64,000 nt of DNA from positions 7,688,001 to 7,752,000 of the forward strand of contig JBBMOL010000012.1 in NCBI GenBank assembly GCA_037954665.1, in the 5' to 3' direction. The notes under the pieces are model-generated. The model was not told the DNA's origin. It saw nothing but the letters and a program-made list of their open reading frames with translations, and did not search any database. Numbering within the stretch: position 1 is the stretch's first letter; the number at the start of each line of letters is the position of its first letter. Shown here one piece after another: positions 23,950-37,023 of the stretch. Origin of the DNA: Laguncularia racemosa (taxonomy: Eukaryota > Streptophyta > Magnoliopsida > Myrtales > Combretaceae). The translations under genes were made by a program, and so were the position numbers.

Positions 23950-26255
23950 ATGAACAAGCCACCTAAATGTTACCCAGTGTAATTCAATGTGTGGATAATT
24001 CTTATTGAACAAAAGGGCACGTATCAGTCAAGTTTGAGAAGAGGAGCAACCACCGAGTGGAGGATATTGTTATAAGAGGGGCAATTGTGTTGAGAGTTAG
24101 AATTATAACAAAAAATTCCCAAATCATGATAAAAATTACTTTAGTAGTCAGAATTATAATAAAATTTGAGCAAGTCTATTCAATTCGACATTTTGAATCA
24201 AACCATAAACTATTTGAACCATTTTTAAATCGAATTGTAAATTGAATCAAAATATAAAAAAACTGCATTTTATGGTTTGGTTCAGTTTTTGATAATAACC
24301 TTAATCATAGAAGTTTACTTGTAGGTAGATGGTAACATTAAACCACAAAAAGTAAATTTTGCTAATGATTTAATGGCATGTAGGAAAAGGTATTGCAACT
24401 ATAAGGACACAAAATTGAGGTGGTGCTAAGAGAAACAAATTCTACTATTGATTAGTTGGTGGTTTTTACCCAAAAGAAGGAGGATAAAAACTTTCTTTCT
24501 TTCTTTCTTTTTTTTTTTCTCCTTTTTTTTTTTATGCATGTTTCAAGAGAAGAAAACTCTTATTAGGTTGCTTATAGGCCCAACGACATTAACTTGATGT
24601 AAGGGGTAGTTGCTCTTTTATTTGTTTAGTTTGTTTAAATAAATTAATCGAAAATAAAAAATATAAGAATTTTTTTAAAAAGAAAAATCTATGAGAATTT
24701 AATGAAAAGTCATTCCAACCATCCCTTAACCGTGATAAATTTTAAGGATTAAAATAAAAAAAAAAAAGTAAGAGATGGTTTTTGCTTTTGAAATACATGT
24801 TGAGGCTGAGGCTGACTTTGAGTTGATCTCGTTGCTGGTACAAATACACTATTTTTTGCTCCCCCCGGCACGATATTCAAGAGGTGCGCTTTTTCACTTA
24901 AAACAAACCAAAGCAACAATATCTTACTCGCAAAGGGGAATCAATAGGGAAAAGAAAAAAAAGTATTTCTTAAAAAAAAAAAAACAAATTCATAAAACAT
25001 ATTACATCTAAAAATAATTCTAAAATTATACTACTTTAAATTAGGTGTTCAAAATCTTATTTTAAATTTCATTGATATTGGAAGTTAAACATCTAATTTC
25101 ATTAAATGCAATTTGATTTCTTTGCATTTATAATTATTTTTAATAATAATATATTTTAAGAATTTTTTAAAATAAAAAGCATATTTTTTTTCTTTTATTG
25201 AAATCAATATTGTGGTCAGAGTAGAAATATATATACCAGCCTAAGTTTGAATTTTTTTTTTTTTTGGTTACCTCAATTTTAGGATATGAGACGATTAGCA
25301 TATAGTTACAGTCATCGAATACGAACCTATGGAAGCAAGAAGGAACTCTGGCCTCTAAGTTCGAAAAGAAAAAAATAATTATTAAAATTCTTAAAAAAAA
25401 GAGAGAGAAAGAATATGTATTATATGCACATTTCAATTACTACATTTTAATATGATGATAAACATAGCTAAGTATGTAGGTGTTTTTCTTTTTCTTTTTT
25501 TTTTTTTGTCAAAAGTATATGGGTGTCTAGCCTTATAATTATTTATATGTTGTTGAAATGACATTTTTTAAAATATTTTTTTCACAAAACTAATAAAAAT
25601 TATAATTATACTGTTCTATATCCGTTCTTAATGATGACCATTATCCAAAAAGTTGATAATGATATTAAGAATATTTTAATTTTCATCTTTTGTTTTAATT
25701 TAGTACCCAAACTTTATTTTTTTTTTTTTCATATTGGTATCACAACCTTGTAGAGCGAAACAAATATTTTACTTTTTTATAAACAAACATTATCGATACT
25801 TTTTAAAAAATCAATACAAATATGATAAATTGTAATAATATCAAAAAACATAGAACAAAGAAATAGATCTTAGTCTTTAAATTTTACCCACACGTAGCTT
25901 TTACAAAGAATACCCGATTTTTGGGAACTTTTTTTTTTTTTTGTTGCCAAAATTAAACGCACATTTTTTAGCATTTCAATTATCACTTACACGGACTCCT
26001 AGTTTTCGTCTTTTACTGTCTTCAAAGCAAATTGTATTTTCTAGCTGTTTTAATAATTATGTCGCATGATTTCCAGTTTTCACCTGAAACTGTCCTGAAA
26101 AGAAACTGTCCATACCTATCCTTCAAATTACACTTCTAATCATTACGTGAACCAATGCTGCAGATGAATTAATCCTTAACAAAGGTACTTGCATTAAAAT
26201 CTTCCATTTGCTTTATTATTCAAAGCTTGAACATCATTGCCATATTTTGAGCTGG
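23950..26255. other. AT-rich intergenic with possible MITE scrap
   Basis: Bases 24170-24290 share tttatggtttggttcagttt-type words with 6835-6905 and may be an old hAT-like MITE. A CTTT/poly-T tract lies at 24492-24535. No gene is recognised. Confidence 0.35.
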
Positions 26256-27376
26256 TATAACGCTCCGAAATTCGAGCTATGTTATTATTTACTAGGTGTT
26301 TTTATCTTATATTAAGGCTTTGAATTAATTTTGATATATTTTAATTTATAATTTCTATATAAAAGTATTTTATATATCTCAAAATTCAAATAATAACTTA
26401 AATCATATCAAATATTTAACGCAATAAATCATTTAAACACCAAAACAACATTCTTAAAAGATATTTATCTATTTTAGTTAAATAACATAAATCTTTCAAA
26501 TCTTAATTACCATAATAATAATGTAAATCTTCGTTTTTTTTCTCTATATGGCTCACCAAAACTCAAGCCATCTTTTGCGTTCTTATCTCCCTTAATACCT
26601 ACATCTAAAAATATTCTCCAAATGGTAAGCTAATGCACAGTACGTATAATACAAACACAAACGCATAAACAAACATAAACAGGTAATCACACACATCATA
26701 CCGTACTTAAACATAAACAACCATTTCCTTAATATATTTTAGGTCTACAAGTATCAATAGGATACTCATGACCCCCTTAACATACTTAATACACTGAAAC
26801 ATGATTTGGTGATGAGAACTGCCACTTCGGACCCTACACCTATGTCCACTTAAACCTTAAACTTGGTGATGGAAATTGCTATTACATGACCCACGCTCAT
26901 GTACACTTAAACCTTAAATTAATATTCAACCCAGATCATTTCTAGGTACGACTCCACTAAGGACAACATCACGTAAGGATCATTAGGGTGCTCCCTAAGG
27001 ATCTGCCACTAAGGGCCCCTAAGCCGAGCTAAACACATACAACATGCAATTCAAATACTTAAACCAATTCATCAATTAAATCAAGTTCCATACATAAACT
27101 AATTTAAACAAGCACACATCAGCACACAAGTTACACTTACCTTGAATCCTAGTCTTAAGCACTTCCCGATCTTGAACTTAATCTAAATGGAAATCTATAC
27201 AAACAACAAGTTTTTCTTAGTACTTAATCTAAGATCAATATTATTCTCTTATTTCTTTTAATCCTATTTATTTAATTTCTCTAAGGCCTTATTAGCTATC
27301 TAGGTTGCATGAAAATTAGTTTAATTTGAAGTTAAATGAATATATAATTACTTTATACTTTATTCAACATGGTTAT

Positions 27377-27725
27377 GTTGGGGACCGTGTTGCTCAACAC
27401 GGGCTGTAGCACAACCGTGTTAAAGATTGTGTATCTTTCGGTATAAAGTTTAGCTTTAACATAGTTGGAACATGATCGTGTTGGGAAGTCGTATTCTTCT
27501 TAATTCAACAAGGTTGAAACACGATTGTGTTAGGAGGTCGTGTATCTCTTGGTGCAACTTTCACACTCAACACGGTCTATAACTATGTTGGGAGGTCATG
27601 TTACCCTTAACTCAACACGGTTGAAACATGACCATGCTGAGAGGTCGTGTATCTCTCGGTATATCTTTCGAATTCAATACGGTCGAAACACAACCGTATT
27701 GGGAGGCTGTGTACCCCTCGGTAAA
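27377..27725. repeat. Degenerate tandem repeats rich in CCGTGTT/AACACGG hairpins
   Basis: The segment repeats the pattern (c)aacacggttgaaacacgaccgtgttgggaggtcgtgtatctctcggt with drift. Comparable positions fall at about 27512, 27574, 27619 and 27681, giving spacings of 62, 45 and 62. Within it, CCGTGTTGCTCAACACGG at 27385-27402 is a perfect inverted repeat with an 8-bp stem and a 2-base loop. Similar words are found in LTRs of several plant gypsy elements. Confidence 0.7.
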
Positions 27726-28195
27726 TTCCACGAACCTTAATTCTTTTACTTTAAATTCTCCTAAACCTAATCCTCTTTATTCCTAAGCTCGATTATATCT
27801 CTAGAACATGTAAATGCATCTAAATTACAAGGATTTTTGCACATACATCAAAATTACACACATCGTATCCTTGAGCCATTGATTCCAGTTCTCCTATCGT
27901 CTTTTCTCAAACTTAGTGTTCTATATAAACAAACGATACTCATAAATTCTAAATTCCATTAATTATAAATTGAAATTTGTATAGAGTTTCTTACCTTTTG
28001 TCTTTGGAATTTGATCACTCATTTTTCTTTTTGTCTTTAGGGTTCTTATCAAGAGTGTGTCTTGTTTGTTACTTTATTGTGAGAGAGTGACAAGGGGGGA
28101 CGTTAGGTCATCTGGGATTAAATAATCCCATTGCGAAATGTCCAAATTACCATTAAAATTTTCTAAAATTTCATATTGTTCTTAGCTTTTTGTGA

Positions 28196-28207
28196 TTATA
28201 TATATAT

Positions 28208-28240
<33 letters not shown>

Positions 28241-28241
28241 T
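28196..28241. repeat. (TA)n microsatellite
   Basis: About 45 bases of alternating TA with one slip (taatat). Confidence 0.95.
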
Positions 28242-28279
28242 ACATAAACAAATAAATAAATTTTTGGATATTACATAAA

Positions 28280-29184
28280 GACCTCCGTTCCATTTCATAT
28301 TGTGGTCCAAAAAATAATGGGCATAAATTGATGGTACAGTGGAAGATCCAACAAAAGTGATGTAAGTACTCATGTGATGTATATTAACTAGCGAGCTTTT
28401 CTCTTTACAATGAGAATACTTAGGAGTAATATGATATATTAAAAAATGGGAATCAATACATTAACGGTTCAAATCGAATCTATATTTTTTAAATAAGTTA
28501 TTATTTTAATGTATAAAATTATATTTATAAATAAGCCATAACTACTTTTTATGGGTAAATCCGGATTTTCCATATGGTCTTTTAAAATTTATTTTTCAGG
28601 ACGGTTTGATAAGATGGATGATGCATCGGGCTTGTAGAGAATGGATGGATGAGACTTTAGTCTGACTGGACAAAGTCATAAGATGGTCCCATGGACATAC
28701 ATGTCAGTAGATTCCGCCAGCGTAACTATCACCATCACCATTCTTTACTTGCACGGTGGGCTTATCACTTATGACTTATTTCTGCACTTCGCTTCCAAAA
28801 TTTACCTGTTTGGTTCTTAAATATTTACTAACATTGTGGTCTTAATTCTTAAACCAGATTTAGGAAACGGCAATTTATTCATTGGTGTAAATGACAGGAT
28901 CCACTCCTTCATCGAAAGCCAAATGGCCAGCTTATGATGATTAAATTAGGAAGTACTTAATTTCGTAGATTTTTTTTATCTTTTTTTTAGATTAATTTAC
29001 TTTGGTTGTATTTGAGGTACCTATAAAAATTTTATATAAGATAGAATTTAGTAGTACCAAGATAAATTGTCTGGATGTTAATTATACAGTCTAAAACCAT
29101 ATTAGAAAGACATCGAATATATCACGAATTCCTATAAAATAATATATATATTTGATATTTATCATCCAAATTCTCTAAATTTAT
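28280..29184. other. Intergenic, nothing recognised
   Basis: The part at 28590-28790 is less AT-rich than its surroundings, but no frame or known family is seen. Confidence 0.4.
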
Positions 29185-29940
29185 CGTCCCTCAATTTCCT
29201 TCAATTTAACCCTTCTAAATGTTGATGCGTGGATTATGAAAAAAAAAAAAAAACCACCGGTTAAGATTAATCCTTCCTTATCATACTTTAAACTATTCAT
29301 CTGCTTCCTTTGTGCCTTTACAATTTAAATCTCTAGTGATTAACTTATGCATAACAAAGAACCCATCACCAACTATGCCAATCACTAGCCACGCCGCCAG
29401 GAATCGCCACCCAATTACCTAAGAATTTTCTATTAAGAATTAAGATCCATAAGACCAACAGGTTTTCAGTTTGGCAAACCCAATGAATTAAGCCTTTATT
29501 CTTATTGAAATTGAATGACTTAAGGAATGGCCAAAACTGTTGATATAAGTGTTAATGGCCAACTTTCAAGCAATTGTTATCCCATCAACCTAAACATAGT
29601 GGTCAAGGACATTTCAACTAATTTAATATTCCAAAGTTCAGTCATTGGGTAGTGGTTCATGGTGGCGTGTCTAGTGATTGGGTTGTGATTTGTGATCAAA
29701 AGGTGGCTGGTGATTTGGTCGTGGTTCATGGCATGGCTAGTGATTGATGTGGTTGGTGGTTGAGTAATTGGTTTGATGAAATCAAATGCTTATTAGAGTG
29801 GACTAAGATGAGTACCGGTGGAAATGCTAGAGCTTTAAGGGTAGTGTAAGAGCTTGATAAGGGGATTTAATCTTAATTATTGGTATTTCATAATCCATAT
29901 GTCAACATCTAGAGGGGTTAAATTAAGGAAAATTGAAAAA
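29185..29940. mobile_element. Foldback-type element or long-TIR MITE
   Basis: Bases 29191-29241 and 29885-29935 are inverted copies (about 42 of 51 positions match). Inner segments also pair: aatcactagccacgccgcca near 29380 with ggtggcgtgtctagtgattg near 29660. The arms thus extend, with gaps, over most of the 750 bases, leaving a loop of roughly 240 bases. No transposase frame is present. Exact outer ends and target duplications could not be fixed because the flanks are AT-rich. Confidence 0.6.
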
Positions 29941-30240
29941 AAAAATTAAAGATCTTAATCCATTTAATACTTATAGCATATATGTGGTGAATGGGTACGC
30001 ATGTAAATTACGTGTTATATCATAGTATATAGGTTTTCTATATAGTATAATATAATATATACTATGTACACATATAACTAATATTAATTAATATGTTGCA
30101 TTGTGCAAAGTTAATGATAATTTATATTAGTTACAATATATGCTATATTGTAATTTTAATTATATTTATATGATAAATTATAACCTTATATCATGCGTGT
30201 TATATTCTTATATTGTATTATAGTAAAATACCTAGTTGTG
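29941..30240. other. AT-rich spacer
   Basis: Mostly TA-rich runs (tataatatatac). Nothing is recognised. Confidence 0.4.
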
Positions 30241-30244
30241 TAAC

Positions 30245-32095
30245 TACAAATACAACTATTTGTTCAAGTGTAAGTACTCTTGAGGGAGTGAAACTCAAAC
30301 TTTTGAGCATCAAAATAGGGATCCATGAAAGCTCAAGATGAGCTCAAAATCTAAGTGCTAAGGCATAGAAACTTTGGAGAATTAAAGTCGAAATTATAAA
30401 ACACTAAACCAAACTAGCAAGGGACTAATTACCCTAGAAAAATAAAAAACACACCCTCTAAATTGCTTTTTTTTTTTTTTTTGGCCACCCAAGCTCTAGA
30501 AACTCCATAAGGAAGCTTTTGCACTTTTATCAACTTGAGAGCTCCATTTCTACCCTAGAATGTTCATGCTTATTTTAATCTTCATTTATGAAAACCATCA
30601 TTCTTAGCTAATGTGAAGTATCATATGCCTAAAGAAAACCCAATCTAATATAGAGAAACATTATGCAAATTTTCTTGAACTCAACTAAGAGGAGTTACAC
30701 CACTAACTTGTGTTTTACATGGAAGAATAGAGGAAAGATACCCTTGCAACCTTGGTTCTTGATCATGGAGGAAAATTTCTTAGTTCAACGCTCGACCAAG
30801 GTGAGAAACTAATCCAGTTTCATATGTAAGTTAAGATTTAATGCATTCATGTATCAACTCTTCTCAGTACATGTGGTTAGGAATTGAAGTTTTCATGCTT
30901 TGCTAGGGCTCTGGTTTTGTGTTTAACAGCACATATACTTACTGATCATGGATGTCTGCAGTAGATTTGAGATTCTAGTGTTACTTGCAAAATCACATTG
31001 TTTGTAAAAATAGCTCAAGCTAGTAAATTATATAGCAAAACTATACAAAAAATTGTTTTGATGCAATTTTATTGAGGGGTATAATTTAGGAATTCATGCA
31101 TGGATATGATATTGATTTTAGATTAAGAAACTATTATTGTTTTTTTTTTTACTTGGAGTGAATTTTGGTAGAAATATTGTAGCTACTAGTGAAATTGCAT
31201 GAGAATTGGTGAAAAAAGTGATTTTGGTTGAGAAGTTTAGAAGAATCTTGATCTATACAAGAAGCTTTTTAGATATAAAGTGTGTTTAAATAGCATATTT
31301 AGCCTTGTGGAGATCCCTAGATGGCATTAAAGTATGTTTTGAGTGAAATTGAAGATTTTGATAAAAAATTGTAAAGTGTAAAGAATGTAATAGGGGCCAT
31401 CATTTTAATAATATTGAAAGTTGACATGGTCTCAAATTTAGATAATAGGTGATTAATGGTCTCATGAACATAAATAACATAGAAATTGGATTAGAAATAA
31501 GCAACTTATGGTCATTACAAGTTGCGAGGGTTAAAAATCATAAATTGAACCTTAAGAATGTATATCCATATGCATATATATATATGTGTGTGTCATATAG
31601 GAACTCATAGTAACGCAAGATAAATATGTCAATAAGGCATGGACTTAAGGCCCAAATAAGTATGTTTATGAGCATTCTAATCTAACTCACTATAGGTGGC
31701 ATAGTGGTCATGAAGATATATAGCCACTCACGAATTGTCTTAAATATCATCTTGGGCTCACTAATTGTGAACCATACAACATGACATAATGTTTCTTGTT
31801 GTATGATGATGTGTTGATTGATGACTATATGCCACTTGTATGTTTTGGTGGCTTGGTATACTATGTTGTGTGACAAGTGTCAACATATTATGATAGTGAT
31901 TTCATTACCGCATTTAGTTTATATAGCTAGATAATCATGAGAAGTATGTCACAATAAAATTGTAAGGGTTTCATTAGCCTTTCGTAGTTTAAGACCTAAG
32001 TGTCTAAAGCTATGTAAGTGTCTAAGAGTAACACTTGGAGGTCAAGCACTACTTAAGAGATTTTTTTGCCAAAGATGAGTACTAGTAGGTCTCAA
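30245..32095. mobile_element. Possible LTR/leader remnant upstream of Tat-type pol
   Basis: Non-coding, repeat-like sequence of LTR character precedes the gypsy pol remnant. No LTR ends, primer site or repeat partner could be placed, so assignment to the same element is an inference from position. Confidence 0.3.
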
Positions 32096-32099
32096 CAAG

Positions 32100-33303
32100 A
32101 GTGCCTTAACAATAAGACCCAATCCCCTATGAAGCCGTACTGGATGGACCCAATTATCACATACCTGGAAAATGGCACTGTACATGAGGAAAGAAAGAAG
32201 GCCAAGGCCTTAAAGCAAAAGGTAGCCTAGTACCCATATCTTGATGGGCAACTTTACAAAAGGGCATACGGCTTGCGACTCCCTAAGTGTCTTTGACCTT
32301 TCAAAGCTAAATACTTATTAATTAAGCTCTATGCCAGAATTTGAAATAATCACATCATGGGTCTTGCTTTTGCCATTAAGGTGTTCCAAGTTAGGTATTA
32401 TTAGCCCATTATGAAGAAAGACACCAAGGTTATCATATAGCTGTGTAACAAGTGTTAGAATCACACTTTAGTCAAGAGGTGGTTAAGCAGCACCCTCATG
32501 ATCATCACAAGCCCATGGCCTTTCCCTAGTGGGGTTTTGATATCCTTAGATCATTTCCGAAGGCAATAGGTCATCATATCATAGTCGCTATCAACTTCTT
32601 CACAAAATGGGCAAGAGTTGAAGCCATGGCCAAGATCGTCGAGTACAACGCTAGGGACTTCATCAACAAAGCCATCTTATGTCACTTTGGCATACCAAGT
32701 GCCATTGTCACTAATAATGACACCTAATTTAATAATCCAAAGTTCAAGGAATTTTATGGCAAGATAGGATTAAGATCCATTACAACTTGGTGGTCCATTT
32801 ATAGTCGAATGGACAAGTCGAGGCCACCGAGCTCTCCTACATACTATGAGGTTACCAAACAGCTCTAAGAATAGCCATGAGGAGAGTTCCACCAATTTTG
32901 CTTTTGGAACTAGGGCAATCTTATGAGTCAAGCTTAAACATCCTAACATCCACACCCACAACCTAGACCTCTGAGTTATTGAGATCGATCTTTGAGCCAA
33001 CCTTGACTTCCTCGAAGAGTTGAGAGACCAAGCTAGCCAACAAGCGGCAACATACCAATAGTAAGTAGCCAAATACTACAACAAGAAAGTGAAGCATAAA
33101 GCCTTTTGACCTGGAGACCAAGTTTATAGGAAGCATGAAGCCTCTAGATCAAGAGAAGGCCAAAGCAAGTTAGCTTTGAATTGGGAAAACCCAATCTGAG
33201 CATGAAGAGTGGTTGGTCACAAGGCATATGAGTTAGAGAGGCTTAATGAACAATTAATCCCTAAGACGTGGAATGTAGAGAATTTACTATGGTATTTTGA
33301 ATA
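32100..33303 (+). pseudogene. Ty3/gypsy (Tat lineage) integrase region remnant
   Basis: The plus strand, over all frames, gives successive conserved pieces: KPYWMDPIITYLENGTVHEE; YLDGQLYKRAYGLRLPKCL; NNHIMG (zinc-site histidines); YYxPIMKKDTK; ITSPWPFP.WGFDIL with the first catalytic aspartate; FTKWARVEAMAKIVEYNARD; HFGIPSAIVTNN (the second catalytic D is replaced by N here); SNGQVEATE with the catalytic E; and finally HKAYELERLNEQLIPKTWNV. This is the RNase H-to-integrase end of a Tat/Ogre-type polyprotein. There are many stops and shifts, so it is inactive. Protease and RT are absent from the window. Confidence 0.82.
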
Positions 33304-33930
33304 AGTTTTAGGGCTTAGTTTAAGAGTTCAGTTTATTGTAAGCATTTCCATTACTTAGTGAAATTACAATTGCCTCAGTGTTTTGCAAAGATTGCATTTA
33401 TTTATTCATTTTTACTTGAGCTTATCTTATAAAGAACCTAAATCTAAAAACTCAATTACATAAGTGTGATTAATGAGTTAAGTCCTCACCTCAATAAGGT
33501 AACAAGATATAAAAGGGACTCCACTTAGTAATTAAGTAGACGAGCCTTTAGGCCCTTTGAGGCTAAGCTGAGTGGACTCGCATTTTATGCTAGCCTATTA
33601 GGATATCTTCATTAACTAGGCTTAAGCTTGAACATCGAAGATACTCCTAACAGGGGATGAAGCCCCCTGGTCATGAAGATTTTCCAATTAGAACATAACC
33701 TGATCTATAAAATAGCGAAATATAAAGCTTAAAGTATGCAATAATAAAAAACACAAATAAGAGGGAGAGAAAGAAGAAAAGACAAGTAAAATTTCTTTCA
33801 CACTAGAATTTTTACATGGATGAAGGTTAGTATTTTGACCAAATATGAGTACAATGAAAGAAAAGGAAAAAAAAAAATACAAAGTACAAGAACAAAAAAG
33901 ATCAACACGATTAGTTATCCCCTAAGGCCA
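33304..33930. other. Non-coding spacer between pol and antisense frame of the Tat-type element
   Basis: No domain is seen. The segment gatgaagccccctggtcatg near 33657 has the look of the 3' non-coding part of Tat-type elements, but I cannot confirm this. Confidence 0.35.
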
Positions 33931-33934
33931 AGGT

Positions 33935-35372
33935 AGGTTAAAGTAGACTTTCGGCTAGAGGAACTTGGTCTTTGTTGGGTTACCTTATAGGAGGAGGAGG
34001 TGGTGCTTCCTTTGCAACAGGAGTGTGAGGCAACACTTCACGAGTAGGAGGTGGAGGTCATATGTCATCTTTGTGTTTAGCTTCTTCCTTTGCTACCCTC
34101 TTTACCTCTAGCTCCTCCCTCTCCTTAGGAAGGGTATTAGGTACTTGCATCTGCTCCTTAAACTAACTCAGGTTGTAGCCAAGATCTCTTTTATAGATCC
34201 AATGCCTTATCCTTTGCTAGCCTCCCTCCATGATGGTAACCAATAGCTCAATGAACTTGTCATTAGCTTGAATCTCTTGGAAGATCTTTTTGTGGAAGTT
34301 TTCCTTGGTTCTCTGCTCCAACTCCTCTAACTCTCGGATACGTGCGTCCTATTGGTTAGTATGCTCCTTGAGCTTAGCAATACGAGCCTTTAAGCTCTTC
34401 TTTGTGTTGGTGGACTTATCTAAGCTCTCTTGCATGTTATCTATATCATGCTTGAAGTCCACTAAATCGGCCTCTTAAGTGCAAATTTTGGTTACGTGCT
34501 TTGCTTCCCTTTACTGGTAGGAGCTAATTTCCTCGGTGAGACTAGAAATGCGGTTGTTAGCTCCTAAAAGCTCTTTTTAGGCCCTCTCCACCTCACTTGA
34601 GGCCCTTTTAATGCATTCATCCACCTTAGCTAACCTCTTGTCGCAATCTTCTATGACCACCCTTAAATCCACCTAAACTTCCTTTAACTCGGCTTTTGCC
34701 CTTGTAGCCATTTACATATGAACTTCATTTTCATCGTACATGCAATGCACATTTCGGAAAAACTATCACTATTAACTTTAATGTGATGTACCTATTGATT
34801 TACATCTTCACATGCATAGAGGATGTCGTACACAACCTTCATCATTTGAAATAAGTACATTGGCTTAGCAAAGCCTAGTAAGGAGAAGATTAAGGACGGA
34901 TGACCTAGAAAGGACTTGCCTCAAAAAGTTAGGTAGAGAAGTGTTCGATGACTACATTAAAGTCATACCTAGCATGATCTCTTCTACAGTTTGTCACTCT
35001 TAAGGGCTAAGTAAGCCCTTAAATAGGTTAGCGTGGCTACCCCCCAAGCCTCTTATTTCGTTCGACAAGTTGTAAGGAGGAGAGGGACCTTGAGGAAATG
35101 GACTCTAGTGTCCTCCAAGGGTTGTGGCTCTCCTTCCTCTCACCTTCCCTTATTGAGATGTCATACCTCTTTTTGTGACACTTTTTGATGTCAAGGTGGT
35201 TGACATCTCCAATTGAAGCTACGTGTTTTGCCTCAATCTTGCTTGATATTGAAATTACCTTCTTGAGCCAAGGCCTCTTAGTTGCTGCGGCAATGACCCG
35301 ATCACGACCATGCTGCTCCTCAAACTTGTGCACCTTTCCTTGGAGCAACCGAAGTAGGGAGGACTTGTTCAT
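33935..35372 (-). pseudogene. Antisense coiled-coil reading frame of a Tat-lineage element
   Basis: Read on the minus strand, broken frames give a long Glu/Lys/Leu-rich helical protein. Pieces include KVDECIKRASSEVERA, LLGANNRISSLTEEISSYQ, DFKHDIDNMQESLDKST, SLKARIAKLKEHTNQ and ARIRELEELEQRTKENF, ending in a Pro-rich tail (PPPPTREVLP). The upstream part (35037-35372) holds a basic segment starting MNKSSLLRLLQGKVHKFEEQ. At least seven stops or shifts interrupt it. The frame runs opposite to pol and lies downstream of integrase. Tat-lineage elements such as Grande and some Ogre relatives are known to carry an extra antisense frame in this place. Its function is unknown; coiled-coil assembly is all the sequence suggests. 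Confidence 0.65.
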
Positions 35373-35479
35373 TGGGGTTTAGGGCCTCGTATGATGATAC
35401 CCTCAATTAGGGCCTTCTTTAAAGGGGTACCTCCTTAATTTCCTTTTTAGCCCTCTTGCTGTCCTCCTTCTAACAACCC

Positions 35480-36240
35480 TATTGTGCAACTAGGTTAGAA
35501 TATGGACCTTGCTTAATGGAAGCATGTTTGCAAGACAAGAGAAGACACGGAAGTTAGCTAAAAATCTATTCTTACTAGATAGAAATCTTACAAGGGGATC
35601 GTGCCTCTAAGTCATAATGGCCAAATAGCTTCCCTTTTAGCTAACCCCTCATAGGCGTAGACATTTACCTTTGCCCTGCTCATTGATTGCCTCATCCACA
35701 TCCCTTGAGGCTCACCTTCCTTGCCCCTCCTCAGTTACAGAAGTTTCTAAGTGCCACAGTGATCCCGATGAAGCTTTAAAATAGGTTCAGGGCGTTGAAA
35801 TGCTTTCCATTAGCCTAAACAACCTGAATTAGAATGTTCTTATCGGATTCACCCAACAGATCCAGAAGTCCTCGTCCTTAGTGGCTTCAACCATAACATC
35901 TTCACATCAAGCTTAAAGCATTAAAGGAATTTCTATTAACTTGAACAACTTGAATCAGCCGAATCAAAATGTTTGCACGTAGTTAGTTGTTAGGTAAGAA
36001 ACTGATGGTTACTGGATTCACCCAACAGATCTAGAAGTCTATGTCCTCGGTGGCTTCAACCACAACATACTTGTCCTTTTAGTCATAGATCAAGGACAAT
36101 AACCTACTTAGAGGCTTATGTCCACCATGACTCAAGAGATAATACTACCTCGAAGATGGCCCGGACTATTTCACACTATAGAAGAAGCAAAATAGATGAG
36201 GAGTAGGTCTAACCATGTACGACTCACACAATAGCAATTC
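35480..36240. repeat. Element 3' region with about 167-bp direct repeat
   Basis: The word ggattcacccaacagatcca at about 35848 and its near copy at about 36015 are each followed by agaagt...tcctc..tggcttcaacca, giving a direct repeat spaced by about 167 bases. Upstream words (ttaacttgaacaacttgaat) also recur. This is probably the 3' non-coding part of the Tat-type element. LTR ends were not found. Confidence 0.5.
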
Positions 36241-36249
36241 TTAGGGATT

Positions 36250-37023
36250 TACCATTTTGGTGTTTGAATGTAATTAAATACCATGATAGCAACATCATAT
36301 GGAATTAAAGGAGAATGAAATAGTTATTTCTCCAATTGAACATACAGTTAAGTCTGAATACTTATAAGGAATGCACTTAACTATTTAACGAAGTTTTTTT
36401 TTACCAAACTACTTAACCAAGTTTAAATTCATGATAGATTTTGCATTTGGCTATGACCATCGTATGAAAATTATCGATATGGGATTGCAATGCAAGCTTA
36501 AAAGTTAAATAGAAATGCTTAAGGTAAAACAATTTTCCTACTTATTTTGATTATATTATGCTAATTCTGACAATTAATTGGAAATGATCTTTCTTCTCTT
36601 TATGTTGGTTTAGTCTTAGTTTTCTGAGAAAGCGACCGTACTTGTTCTTATAGCATGTCCATAACAATACTCAAGTGGGAGAAATCGATTGGGAGAATAG
36701 AAAAGGTGAAGTGATAATGGCAATATCATGTGCCATACTGCCATTAATTGAGGTAGCAAATACCCCATTAGCAAGAGGTGCCTGAAGTGGTAGCTGTGGG
36801 GCTCAAGTGCATAAAATATGGCCAAGAGCCTTGGTCAAGGGCAGGTTTGGTTAGTTGAGAGAAGGTCAAGGAGAAAATAAGACCAGGATAACTTATTATT
36901 ATTTTATTTTTTTATTGGTAAAAAGGTGTTGCAAGATGAAAAAGTGGAAGATCCATACTTTAAAAGATTTATAAGGAGAGGAGATCTTCTTGACTTGTTT
37001 CTCATAAATATCTAAATTATTTA
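36250..37023. other. AT-rich spacer
   Basis: Nothing is recognised. A minus-strand frame at 36616-36825 has no family resemblance. Confidence 0.4.

Larger units (their letters stand above)
26256..28275. mobile_element. LTR-retrotransposon LTR-like remnant(s)
   Basis: The plus strand starts TATAACGCTCCGAAATTCG at 26256, a one-base change from the TGTAACGC-type starts of Ty3/gypsy LTRs. The other end reads, on the minus strand, TGTAATATCCAAAAATTT from 28275, also an LTR-type start. The two ends therefore look like starts in opposite orientations, so this may be two LTR fragments rather than one. No matching target duplications were found. The interior holds the CCGTG/CACGG repeats. No pol domains are recognised. 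Confidence 0.45.
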
